A DNA stretch of 64,000 nt, taken from Novipirellula galeiformis (lineage in GTDB: Bacteria; Planctomycetota; Planctomycetia; Pirellulales; Pirellulaceae). Under the pieces are notes generated by a model. The model was given only the letters and a program-made list of their open reading frames with translations, ran no database searches and had not been told where the DNA came from. The position numbers and the translations under genes were made by a program. Positions within the stretch are counted from its first letter, which is position 1. Every line of letters begins with the position of its first letter. Of this stretch, positions 15,839 through 23,771 are shown piece by piece. The stretch spans positions 124,001 to 188,000 of the forward strand of contig NZ_SJPT01000007.1 in the NCBI RefSeq assembly GCF_007860095.1, read 5' to 3'.

Positions 15839-17269
15839 CTAGAGTCGTTCACGGATCAAGAATCCGAGAATTGCCCCGACGAGCAGACTAATCGGCACCG
15901 CGATTGCCAACGTCAACAGTACCGTCATCAGCGAGTTTCTGCCTTGCTGAGGATTGGCAAGCGTCGTCGATCCGTGCGGTATGGGCGGCGGTGCCGCGTT
16001 GCTAAAGTGCCCATCCGATTGGCTGGTCGCCCCCGAGCCTTGGCTCAGAGTTCCCGAGCCATGGCTCAGAGTGCCCGAGCGTTGATTTAAGGTCCCCGAG
16101 CGTTGGCTCAAGGTGCCCGAGGCGCTCAAGCCACTCATTTCACCGCTTTCACGCGAAAGCGATGGTTCTTTGGGAGGCGGAGGTGGGGTCCACGAACGTC
16201 GATCGATTGGGCGATCGACAAAGTCCATGGCGTTGTTAGACCATGGCTCGAGTCGCTCAACGACTTCCTCGGCCGATTGGATCCGTTTTGCAGGATCCTT
16301 TTCCATCATATCGGCAATCACGTCGACGAAGTCTTCGGACAAATCGGGGGAGAACTTCCGCGGATGCCAAGGCGTTTGTTCACAGTGGCGTCGGCACTTC
16401 GTACGTGTATCGCCACCCGGAAAAGGGACCTTGCCGGCAACCACGTAGTACAACGTGCAGCCGAGCGAATAGATATCGCTTAACGGCCCAACCTGAGAGG
16501 GATTCAAAATTTGTTCAGGGGACAAGTAGTCCGCGGTGCCGACGATTTTACCCGCCCGCGGATCGTCTTCGTTGGACGCGTAACTGTAGGCGGCCAAGCC
16601 GATGTCGGAGACCTTTGCCTGGCCATCGGGAGTCACCAAAATATTCCCTGGCTTGACGTCGCGATGGACCAAGCCCAGGTTGTGAGCGTATTGTAACCCC
16701 ATCGCCGCTTGCGAAATCACCAAGGCGGCATGCTCCATCGTCAAGGGTCCGTTGCTGCGAACCAATCGTCTCAGGTCGGTGCCGGGTACGTACTCGGTGA
16801 CCAAGTAATCGACCTTTCCATCTTGGCCGGCGTCATAAGCGCGTACCACATAGGGACTGTCCAAGCCAGCTTGCAAACGAATTTCACGCATGAAGGCCAA
16901 ACGCGACTCGGAGGTCATCTTTTCCAACGGCAACGTCTTCACCGCACACTGGCGTCCCATCACGCTGTGCACCGCTTTGTAAACTTGCCCCATCCCACCT
17001 TGGCCGATCCAATCGGTAATCAGATAAGGCCCCAGGTTGAACTTGGTGCGACCGGCACGCAATTGCCTTGCTTGGTATTCGCTGATCACTCCACTTTGGA
17101 TCAACTCAGCGGCCATGGCGTCATCGTCCGCGCTGCCACCGGTCTCCGAAACGGCTTGAGCGACACGCTTCCATTTCTTTGGCGTGATCAACCCGCTTCG
17201 AATCGCAGCCTCTCGAAAATCGAGCATTGGCTTGGAATCACTGCTGCCCATTGGAACGATGTTTCCCAT
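15839..17269 (-). CDS. Tail-anchored serine/threonine protein kinase
   Basis: 476 residues. The Hanks kinase domain spans about 80-345: glycine loop GQGGMGQVY 89-97, K111, HRDVKPGN 202-209 and GTADYLSPEQ in the activation segment. The Mg-binding motif is DIG (222-224) instead of DFG. A short N-terminal helical region (15-75) precedes the kinase. After it come a Pro-rich linker and five copies of a 7-residue unit (SGTLSQR type, residues 384-418), then a single membrane helix (about 447-471) ending in RERL. The kinase therefore faces the cytoplasm, held by its C-terminus, with nothing beyond the membrane. Its start is 14 bases after the stop of the GH38-like gene, so the two form an operon. The substrate is unknown. 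Confidence 0.92.
   Translation of the reverse strand: MGNIVPMGSSDSKPMLDFREAAIRSGLITPKKWKRVAQAVSETGGSADDDAMAAELIQSGVISEYQARQLRAGRTKFNLGPYLITDWIGQGGMGQVYKAVHSVMGRQCAVKTLPLEKMTSESRLAFMREIRLQAGLDSPYVVRAYDAGQDGKVDYLVTEYVPGTDLRRLVRSNGPLTMEHAALVISQAAMGLQYAHNLGLVHRDVKPGNILVTPDGQAKVSDIGLAAYSYASNEDDPRAGKIVGTADYLSPEQILNPSQVGPLSDIYSLGCTLYYVVAGKVPFPGGDTRTKCRRHCEQTPWHPRKFSPDLSEDFVDVIADMMEKDPAKRIQSAEEVVERLEPWSNNAMDFVDRPIDRRSWTPPPPPKEPSLSRESGEMSGLSASGTLSQRSGTLNQRSGTLSHGSGTLSQGSGATSQSDGHFSNAAPPPIPHGSTTLANPQQGRNSLMTVLLTLAIAVPISLLVGAILGFLIRERL
16016..16120 (-). repeat. 21-bp in-frame tandem repeat inside the kinase gene
   Basis: Five 21-base units encode SGTLSQR, SGTLNQR, SGTLSHG, SGTLSQG and SGATSQS. Being a multiple of three, copy-number change would lengthen or shorten the juxtamembrane linker without breaking the frame. 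Confidence 0.85.
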
Positions 17270-17283
17270 GAAAGGACACGCCT

Positions 17284-20157
17284 TTATGCATCGAATTGAA
17301 TCAAAACATCGACCACTTCGTGCCCCGCGACAGCGATTTTCACGAGATCGTGGGTAAACTCCAAACCGGGAGCTTCGGCGTGTGCTGCTAGCTGCTTGTG
17401 GAGCGCGTCGGCATCGACGGCAACTCGCTCTCGGAGCTTGACCGCTTGAGAAACGCCTCGACAGAAGCGAACCGTGGCGTTACACGGCTGAGAGCGTGTT
17501 TGCACCAATCGCACGATGCCCAACAAGCGTCCTTGGCTGTCTTGAACGCATTGAACGTCCGCGACCAAGATCGTGTTCGGCGCCGCATGAATCAACCAAC
17601 CACGTGACGCCGCCGATTCGACTCGTTGGACACTCAATTCCGTGGGAACGCTCAACACACTTCGCGCGGCCAACAAAGGACTTGGAACGTCGAACCCGTA
17701 ATGCAGCGAGAACTCATGCTGCGTCTCCCCTTGGACTTGCAAAAGCGTGTCGAGAAAACGATCCTCGACGCGACGATGGTAGGCCAATCCGGCAGAGGCG
17801 ACCAAGGTGTGACGCTCGGATTCATCCATCAAGATGCCCAGAGGCGCGACGATGCGCCGGCTGCTGGTGCGGTGCATCTTGTCACGCATGATCACTCGGT
17901 AGGAAACCGCTTCGCTGGCAACCGCGGATCGCGCCGCGAAGTAATGTTGCCATGGATTGCCCACCAATTTTGTTAACACGTCGAGCTTGCCGCTGACATG
18001 GAGCATCCGACTGCCGCGTTCGATTTGATAATCGATTTCATACGCTCCCACTTTCGCCCCCTGGGGGTCAGACAAGTGCCCGCTTGTGCGAATCACTCCA
18101 CGCTCGCCTTTTGCCACCATCGTTGTCATTTGATCGCATGTCATCGATGATTCATTCACCGACGATTTCTTCCCCGTCCCCGCGACGGCGACCAAACGCA
18201 TTGAAAACCGATTGCCACGCGAAGTGCCGCTGTAGGCCCCTTTGATGCCGCCGGACTGAGGATCGATCACCACTTCGAAGAAGGCATTTTGTAACACCCC
18301 CTCGTCCGCACACGGTTTCACTCCCGTGCGCAACGCTTCGCGGATTCGTCGCCCCAGCGAGCGTCCGTTGGCAAGCTTCGATGATTCATTGCGAGCGACG
18401 GAAAATCCAAACGCAGGAACGTCGACGGTGACGATCGATTGATTGCCGCAACCGTGGGTCGCATAGATATGCTCTTCCTTGGCGGGATTCCCATCCATCG
18501 TCACGGTGTAGCGGAGCGGGCAAGGTGTGGAGTTGATCAAACAAACGTTCGATCGACTCTGACTCGCTTTGAGCCCGATGGCGTGAACGACCGCAGGATC
18601 GCCCGCAGGACTGGCCGCGTGGGAGTCCACGTTTGTCGCCGAGCCTGATGCCAATGCGATCATCGCTTTCAAATTCGCTTCATTTTGTTTAGCGATCGAT
18701 TGTTGGGTTTGTTTGACAATCCTCGACAACGAATCCGATTGCCCGTCAGCAACTTGCGACACCAAAGCCATCTCGGCCCCGCTCGCAGCGGCGCTGGACG
18801 AGTCATGGTGGTAGGGTTGTTCGCCCGTACGGAAGTAATCGGCAAGATTCCAAAAACGTCCCAACACCAAGCTCCAGGAAGCGACACGGCGGACGTCGCG
18901 GTAACTATCGCTTTGGTAACCCGGCCAATGCACGAGCAAACCGGTGGCGATTTCCCCGCTATCGATCGCTTCGCCCAAGCGTGGTCCGAGCGCCAAAAAA
19001 GCGGAGTCGCCCGAGGCATCGATTGGTTTTGCCGTTAACGCATGGACTTCCAATCCGCCGCTTTGACGCAACACTTTGGCTTCGTCACCGTAGCCTGTGC
19101 CGTTTTCAAAATCGATCGAAATCATCCCGTCGACCCCAAGCGATGCGATCACTTTGGTCATATCCGACGGGGTCGTGCCAGAATATCTCGCGTACACCGG
19201 AGGACGCGATCCGATCAACGAGGCCGTTTCATCAAACGCATTGGCGATCGCGTTCTCGGTATCCGAGTACGTCATCGTTTCCAGGCTAACGTCGCCGCCG
19301 AGTCCTCCACCGGCCCAGCCCAGCGAAGCGTTGTCCAATCGGTTGCGAAGCAAGCTCCGGTTTTCCTCGCTCGCACTGGCAATCGCTGCCGCCATCGGAG
19401 CATCGATCAATACGTTACACGGCGTGCCAAGCACTCCGTTGGAAGCCTCCGACTGACTCGCGGGATGAGAATCAGCGGCGCCATCACCGCCGTTCGTTTT
19501 TAACGTCTCAAAGAATGCCTCGAGCGTTGATTTGGAGATCAACGTCAAATCAACTAAGTGGGGATCTGACGAGAAATAGTGGTCACGTTCCTGGGCGAGC
19601 GCATCAAAGCAATCGTGGAGGGCTGCGGCACACGCCTCCGCGTCGTCGGCGACAAAGGCATCCGCCGCACTGACCAGTTTGGTTTGGAAATGAATCTCAT
19701 CGAGATTGCTGGTGTAACGCAGGCGCCGCGTCATGATCTGAGTTTGCAGCATTGCGTAGCCGAGCGCGAAAAAGTCTTCCGCACTGATCGTTCGATGTTC
19801 GGTCTGTAGCGATGAAGCAGACTCTAGCAGCCCTAGCGATTGTAGCATTTCGTTTCGGTCCGCACCGCTGATCCACTGGATCGAAGCGTTCTCGCGACAC
19901 TTCGCCTCAAAACCGTCTGGCAATTCCGCAAGGCTTGGTGTCGGAACGGTAATGACTCGGCTGCCACGCTCGAGCTCGGGGGGACCGTCGGCGCGATACC
20001 AGGTGGGCGTTTGCTGCGATGCCGCTACCAACCGGGGGTGCCACAGCACGGTCCAAGCCGCCAGCAAACTGCGGGCATCATCATCCGAAGCGTCCTTGGG
20101 GAAATCCTCCAACGTTGAGACGGGGATCAAAATACAACACTCGTCGATGCTCGCCAT
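17284..20157 (-). CDS. Very large protein, distantly like glycoside hydrolase family 38
   Basis: 957 residues, no signal peptide and no membrane segment seen, so probably cytoplasmic. I do not recognise it with confidence. The middle part (about 270-430: LGWAGGGLGGDVSLETMTYSD, a possible barrel strand series ending in HWPGYQSDSYRD) and the C-terminal beta part (NAFFEVVIDPQSGGIKGAY, MHRTSSRRIVAPLGI, HYGFDVPSP) resemble the layout of GH38 alpha-mannosidases: an alpha/beta barrel, a helical bundle, then a large beta domain whose first strand reads Asn-x-x-Phe-x-Val-x-Ile-Asp-x-x-x-Gly. The catalytic Asp cannot be assigned. It is the first gene of an operon with the tail-anchored kinase (14-base gap). 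Alternatives are another barrel-type carbohydrate enzyme or a degenerate, non-catalytic relative. Confidence 0.7.
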   Translation of the reverse strand: MASIDECCILIPVSTLEDFPKDASDDDARSLLAAWTVLWHPRLVAASQQTPTWYRADGPPELERGSRVITVPTPSLAELPDGFEAKCRENASIQWISGADRNEMLQSLGLLESASSLQTEHRTISAEDFFALGYAMLQTQIMTRRLRYTSNLDEIHFQTKLVSAADAFVADDAEACAAALHDCFDALAQERDHYFSSDPHLVDLTLISKSTLEAFFETLKTNGGDGAADSHPASQSEASNGVLGTPCNVLIDAPMAAAIASASEENRSLLRNRLDNASLGWAGGGLGGDVSLETMTYSDTENAIANAFDETASLIGSRPPVYARYSGTTPSDMTKVIASLGVDGMISIDFENGTGYGDEAKVLRQSGGLEVHALTAKPIDASGDSAFLALGPRLGEAIDSGEIATGLLVHWPGYQSDSYRDVRRVASWSLVLGRFWNLADYFRTGEQPYHHDSSSAAASGAEMALVSQVADGQSDSLSRIVKQTQQSIAKQNEANLKAMIALASGSATNVDSHAASPAGDPAVVHAIGLKASQSRSNVCLINSTPCPLRYTVTMDGNPAKEEHIYATHGCGNQSIVTVDVPAFGFSVARNESSKLANGRSLGRRIREALRTGVKPCADEGVLQNAFFEVVIDPQSGGIKGAYSGTSRGNRFSMRLVAVAGTGKKSSVNESSMTCDQMTTMVAKGERGVIRTSGHLSDPQGAKVGAYEIDYQIERGSRMLHVSGKLDVLTKLVGNPWQHYFAARSAVASEAVSYRVIMRDKMHRTSSRRIVAPLGILMDESERHTLVASAGLAYHRRVEDRFLDTLLQVQGETQHEFSLHYGFDVPSPLLAARSVLSVPTELSVQRVESAASRGWLIHAAPNTILVADVQCVQDSQGRLLGIVRLVQTRSQPCNATVRFCRGVSQAVKLRERVAVDADALHKQLAAHAEAPGLEFTHDLVKIAVAGHEVVDVLIQFDA

Positions 20158-20302
20158 AACAAACTAAATTTGAGTTAAAGAGGGGTCGTTTCGCTGCGAT
20201 CACGTTATCTTAGTCCGCAGTTTGGCCAATCGTTGGATCGATTCCTGGGAAGGCGTGGTTGAATCGGGTTCCGTTTCGCTTCCTGCAAGTTGCGTTCGCC
20301 TC

Positions 20303-20340
20303 AATTCTTGCCGAATGCCTGAATTCTTGCCGAATGCCTC
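20303..20340. repeat. 19-bp tandem duplication with partial echoes
   Basis: AATTCTTGCCGAATGCCTS occurs at 20303-20321 and 20322-20340, followed by two further TTCTTGCC fragments. The block is flanked by GCAAGTTGCG as a direct repeat (20285-20294 and 20373-20382). Confidence 0.8.
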
Positions 20341-20727
20341 GTTTCTTGCCAAACCTATTCTTGCCGGAAGACGCAAGTTGCGACACCGAGCACCGCGAAT
20401 TTCTGCGTTGGCAATGCGTGCCCGAATCACGGCGTGCGATGAATTGCAGAGCTTACCAAATACCGGGCACGTCAATCGAGCTGGATTGAATCTGCAGCCA
20501 ATCGGCCCTCCCGCAGCACGGCGTCCCACAGCGACGAGGCGTTTGGAAACTCCAGCGGGAAGATCCGGAGCGTGCCCGAACGGGAGCCTGCGCATGGGAG
20601 GCGTCGCACGGCTACCGATTCGACGATGAGGCATCCACGCTGCAAAAATGCAATCGGCTCCCCCTTTCTGCAAACATCCATTGCTGATGGAACACTTGGA
20701 ATCGTTGAAGACAAGAGATCTCCCCAC

Positions 20728-20775
20728 GATTTCGCGAGCCACTGAGATTTCGCGGGCCACTGAGATTTCGCGGGT
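20728..20775. repeat. 18-bp tandem repeat, about 2.6 copies
   Basis: Unit GCCACTGAGATTTCGCGG at 20738-20755 and 20756-20773, preceded by a partial copy (GATTTCGCGA, 20728-20737). Confidence 0.85.
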
Positions 20776-21000
20776 GATTTATTCGGTGCGTTAACTCCCG
20801 TTGTTCGGCACAACCGACACGACTCGCCCAAACGCCCTAGCCCCTTTCATGGTGCGTGCACACCACCCCAACCAGGTAGTCAAGCTGATTTTCCGAACCG
20901 GTTACCACGGCGTTCGCGATGCCCAGCCCCCGATCCACCTGTCGCCCCTTCCTCAGCCCAAAAGAACGCCGCCCCTAAGAACGTTGTCCTAAAAGCGCTT

Positions 21001-21095
21001 TCCACCACGACGGTGCCCGGTCCACCACGACGGTGCCGGATCGTGTCAATTCGGTCGCGTCAATTCGGTCGCGGTCCCCAAATGTCCCCGAATGT
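21001..21095. repeat. Three different tandem duplications in series
   Basis: 20-bp unit (TCCACCACGACGGTGCC...) at 21001-21020 and 21021-21039; 14-bp unit GTCAATTCGGTCGC at 21045-21058 and 21059-21072; 10-bp unit CCCCRAATGT at 21076-21085 and 21086-21095. Confidence 0.85.
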
Positions 21096-21408
21096 CCACG
21101 GGGTGAACGGCGCGAGCGCTGCGGGGGACCAATAATGACGCCGCGGAGTGGCTTGTTCGGGAAACAAAGACGAGAAAACGTCCCGAAACACAGTGCAATA
21201 CAAACGACGAGCCTTTACAATAGGGAGCGGATGCAAATGCGCAAATTCGCAGCCGCCCTCTCCGATTGACTCGGGACACGTGGCGCTGACCGACACGCGG
21301 CTTCGCACTTGTGACGGGGTCGACATCGAGCCACCGCGCATCCTCTTTTTTAAGTTATCCTTTTCTTTGACACTTATCGTCTTCGACGCAATCCACGAGA
21401 AAGATTAA

Positions 21409-23574
21409 ATGGCTTCTAGCTCTGGCGTATGGGGAATCGAGATTGGCCAATCGGCGCTCAAAGCGTTGCGTTGTTCGATCGTGGATGATCAGGTGGTCGC
21501 CGATGCGTTCGATTTCATTGAATATCCGAAAATCCTGAGCCAACCCGAGGCGGTTCCCGAGGAATTGGTTGCCGACGCAATCACCCAATTGCTCGAACGC
21601 AACGATGGTTTCAACGAAAAGGTTGTGATCAGTGTTCCCGGTCAAACCGGTTTGGCAAAGTTTTTCAAACCGCCACCGGTGGAACTGAAGAAAGTTGCGG
21701 ACATCGTTCGCTACGAAGCGCGCCAACAGATTCCGTTTGATCTGGCCGACGTGATTTGGGACCACCAAATGATGCCGGGCAGCGTGATCGAGGAAGGTTA
21801 CGCGTTGGAGAGCGAAGTGGGGCTGTTCGCGATGAAACGCGACCAGGTCTACAAGCAGCTACAACCGTTCGTCGATGCCGATATTGAAGTGGACCAAATT
21901 CAACTGGCTCCGCTTGCGCTCTACAACATGATTGCGTTTGACCGGCTGCATGAACGCTTGGCGAACGAAGCATTTGATGTCGACAATCCTCCCGATTCGC
22001 TTGTCCTGCTTTCGATCGGTACCGATTCGAGCGACTTGATCATCACCAACGGTTTCCGAATCTGGCAACGGAGTATGCCAATCGGAGGCAACCATTTTAC
22101 GCGTCAATTGACCAAGGATTTGAAGTTAACGTTCGCCAAGGCAGAGCACTTGAAGCGGAACGCACGCGAAGCGGTCGATCCCAAATTGATCTTCCAAACG
22201 ATGCGTCCGGTGTTCAATGACTTGGTGACCGAAGTCCAGCGATCGATCGGATTTTTCCGCAGCATCGACAAGCAGGCCAACGTGGCTGGGATGGTCGTCG
22301 CGGGTAACACGGTCAAAATGCCCGGTTTGGCGGCATATTTGAGCAAGAACCTCGGTTTTGAAGTCGACACCCTCGATCGATTCAATCGCTTGACCGGTGA
22401 CGATGTGTTGGCGATCCCAACCTTCCGCGATAACGCCCCCACGTTCGCGGTCTGTTACGGGCTTTGTTTGCAAGGACTCGATCTGGCCCAAGTTCACGCC
22501 AGTTTGGTCCCTCAGGAAATCTTGACCGAACGAATGATTCGGGCCAAGAAACCTTGGACGCTGGTCGCCGTGGCCGCCTTGTTACTCGGATTGATCGGGC
22601 ACTATTTCTTGACCGAGAAGAATTGGGAGGTCACTCATCCCGATTTGTGGGACGGGGCGGAAAGCGTGGTCCAGCAAATGTCGAGCTACTCCAATCAACA
22701 TAAGACCGAGGACCAGAAGCTCGAGGCCAAGTTAACGTTCCTCAATGCCCTCGGCAAAGAGGTCTCCGGAAATGCCGAACGCCGCTTGGTGTGGCTAGAA
22801 GCGTTGCGCGCGATCAACGGGATGATCCCTCGCGAAACCTTCCCCGATGGGGAGATGCCCGATGCGAAAAATCGCAAACCCTACGAAGACCGTACGGCGA
22901 TCCATATCACGCAAGTGGAAACCAAGTACTTCGAAGACCTTGCGACGTGGTACACCGAACCGTTGAAACAACGTTATGAGGAAGAAATCGTCAACTGGGA
23001 GGCCATCACGCGGCGCAAGGTTTCCGAGGAAATGAAAAATGCTCCCGGCCCCAGCGGTCCCGGTTGGGTGATTCAATTGACCGGATTTCACTACTACAAC
23101 AGCCCTCAGCGAAAGGGGCGAGAAGGGAGTAACCATGTGCGCAACCTGATGACCACCAACTTCCTAGAGAAGCCCATCGTGTTGCCCGATGGCGAGGGCA
23201 AATTGATTAGCTTTACCCCCCAAGAGTTCGGGCTGTCCTATCCGCTGTTGCTCAACGATGACAAGCCCACGACCGTAACGATCGCCAATCCGGCGTATGA
23301 CGCCGAAGAAGTGCTCAAGGCCCAAACCGCCATCGCCGAGCGAGATTTCCCCGAAGGCAAAACGCTTTCGGACCTCGAGGAGATTGTTGCTACCGAACCG
23401 ACGCTGCAAGTGCTCCGACTCGACTTCGATTACCAAGTGGTTTGGCAACCGAATATGTTGACCGACCGAATCGAAGCCAAATTGAAGGCCGAGGAAGAGG
23501 CCAGAGAGGCCGCAGAATCCGAGGCGCCCGCGGAAACGCCAGCCGACGATTCGGTAGCAATGGGGTCGCAGTAA
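21409..23574 (+). CDS. PilM-PilN fusion-like pilus/secretion platform protein
   Basis: 721 residues. Residues 1-370 are a PilM-type actin-like ATPase domain: WGIEIGQSALKAL (phosphate-1 loop) at 8-20, VVISVPGQTGLAKFF, RYEARQQIPF, LLSIGTDSSDLIITNG (phosphate-2) near 200-215, and VVAGNTVKMPGL near 296-306. Then HASLVPQEILTERM resembles the INLLP-type start of PilN and is followed by one membrane helix (about 384-400) and a roughly 300-residue extracytoplasmic part. In other bacteria PilM (cytoplasmic) docks on the short PilN tail; here the two appear to be a single chain. The protein would link a cytoplasmic assembly ATPase to the inner-membrane platform of a type IV pilus or type II-like system. 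No pilin, PilB, PilC or PilQ gene is in the window. It is the first gene of a three-gene group. Confidence 0.85.
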   Translation: MASSSGVWGIEIGQSALKALRCSIVDDQVVADAFDFIEYPKILSQPEAVPEELVADAITQLLERNDGFNEKVVISVPGQTGLAKFFKPPPVELKKVADIVRYEARQQIPFDLADVIWDHQMMPGSVIEEGYALESEVGLFAMKRDQVYKQLQPFVDADIEVDQIQLAPLALYNMIAFDRLHERLANEAFDVDNPPDSLVLLSIGTDSSDLIITNGFRIWQRSMPIGGNHFTRQLTKDLKLTFAKAEHLKRNAREAVDPKLIFQTMRPVFNDLVTEVQRSIGFFRSIDKQANVAGMVVAGNTVKMPGLAAYLSKNLGFEVDTLDRFNRLTGDDVLAIPTFRDNAPTFAVCYGLCLQGLDLAQVHASLVPQEILTERMIRAKKPWTLVAVAALLLGLIGHYFLTEKNWEVTHPDLWDGAESVVQQMSSYSNQHKTEDQKLEAKLTFLNALGKEVSGNAERRLVWLEALRAINGMIPRETFPDGEMPDAKNRKPYEDRTAIHITQVETKYFEDLATWYTEPLKQRYEEEIVNWEAITRRKVSEEMKNAPGPSGPGWVIQLTGFHYYNSPQRKGREGSNHVRNLMTTNFLEKPIVLPDGEGKLISFTPQEFGLSYPLLLNDDKPTTVTIANPAYDAEEVLKAQTAIAERDFPEGKTLSDLEEIVATEPTLQVLRLDFDYQVVWQPNMLTDRIEAKLKAEEEAREAAESEAPAETPADDSVAMGSQ

Positions 23575-23620
23575 GGACTGCTGGCCGCCGCGTTCCCGCT
23601 GCACCTTCGCCACACAGCGG

Positions 23621-23670
23621 ATCGATCCACTTGATCGATCCACTTGATCGATCCACTTGATCGATCCAAC
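23621..23670. repeat. 13-bp tandem repeat, 3.8 copies
   Basis: Unit ATCGATCCACTTG starts at 23621, 23634, 23647 and 23660 (last copy truncated). It sits in the 197-base gap between the first two pilus-platform genes. Each copy contains TGATCGATC at the junction, a dyad. Confidence 0.92.
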
Positions 23671-23771
23671 CCGATTGTCCAAAGTTCGCTGGCGTCGCTC
23701 AACATCGCGTCATTTGAACTTTCCTTTTCTTCATCCGCTCTTCGCTACGAAAACAAACCCTCGAGTTTCCA

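Larger units (their letters stand above)
20158..21408. other. Long intergenic region (1.25 kb) between divergent operons
   Basis: No convincing gene; open frames here have no family features. It is marked by successive small duplications: a 19-base unit twice at 20303-20340 with shorter TTCTTGCC echoes to about 20368, an 18-base unit at 20728-20775, and three different duplications back to back at 21001-21095. Promoters of the GH38-like/kinase operon and the pilus operon must lie here. Confidence 0.5.

Noticed and set aside
20200-20760. 186-codon minus-strand open frame in the long gap
   Set aside because: Arg/Ala/Gly-rich, no family features, runs through tandem duplications at 20303-20340 and 20738-20773.
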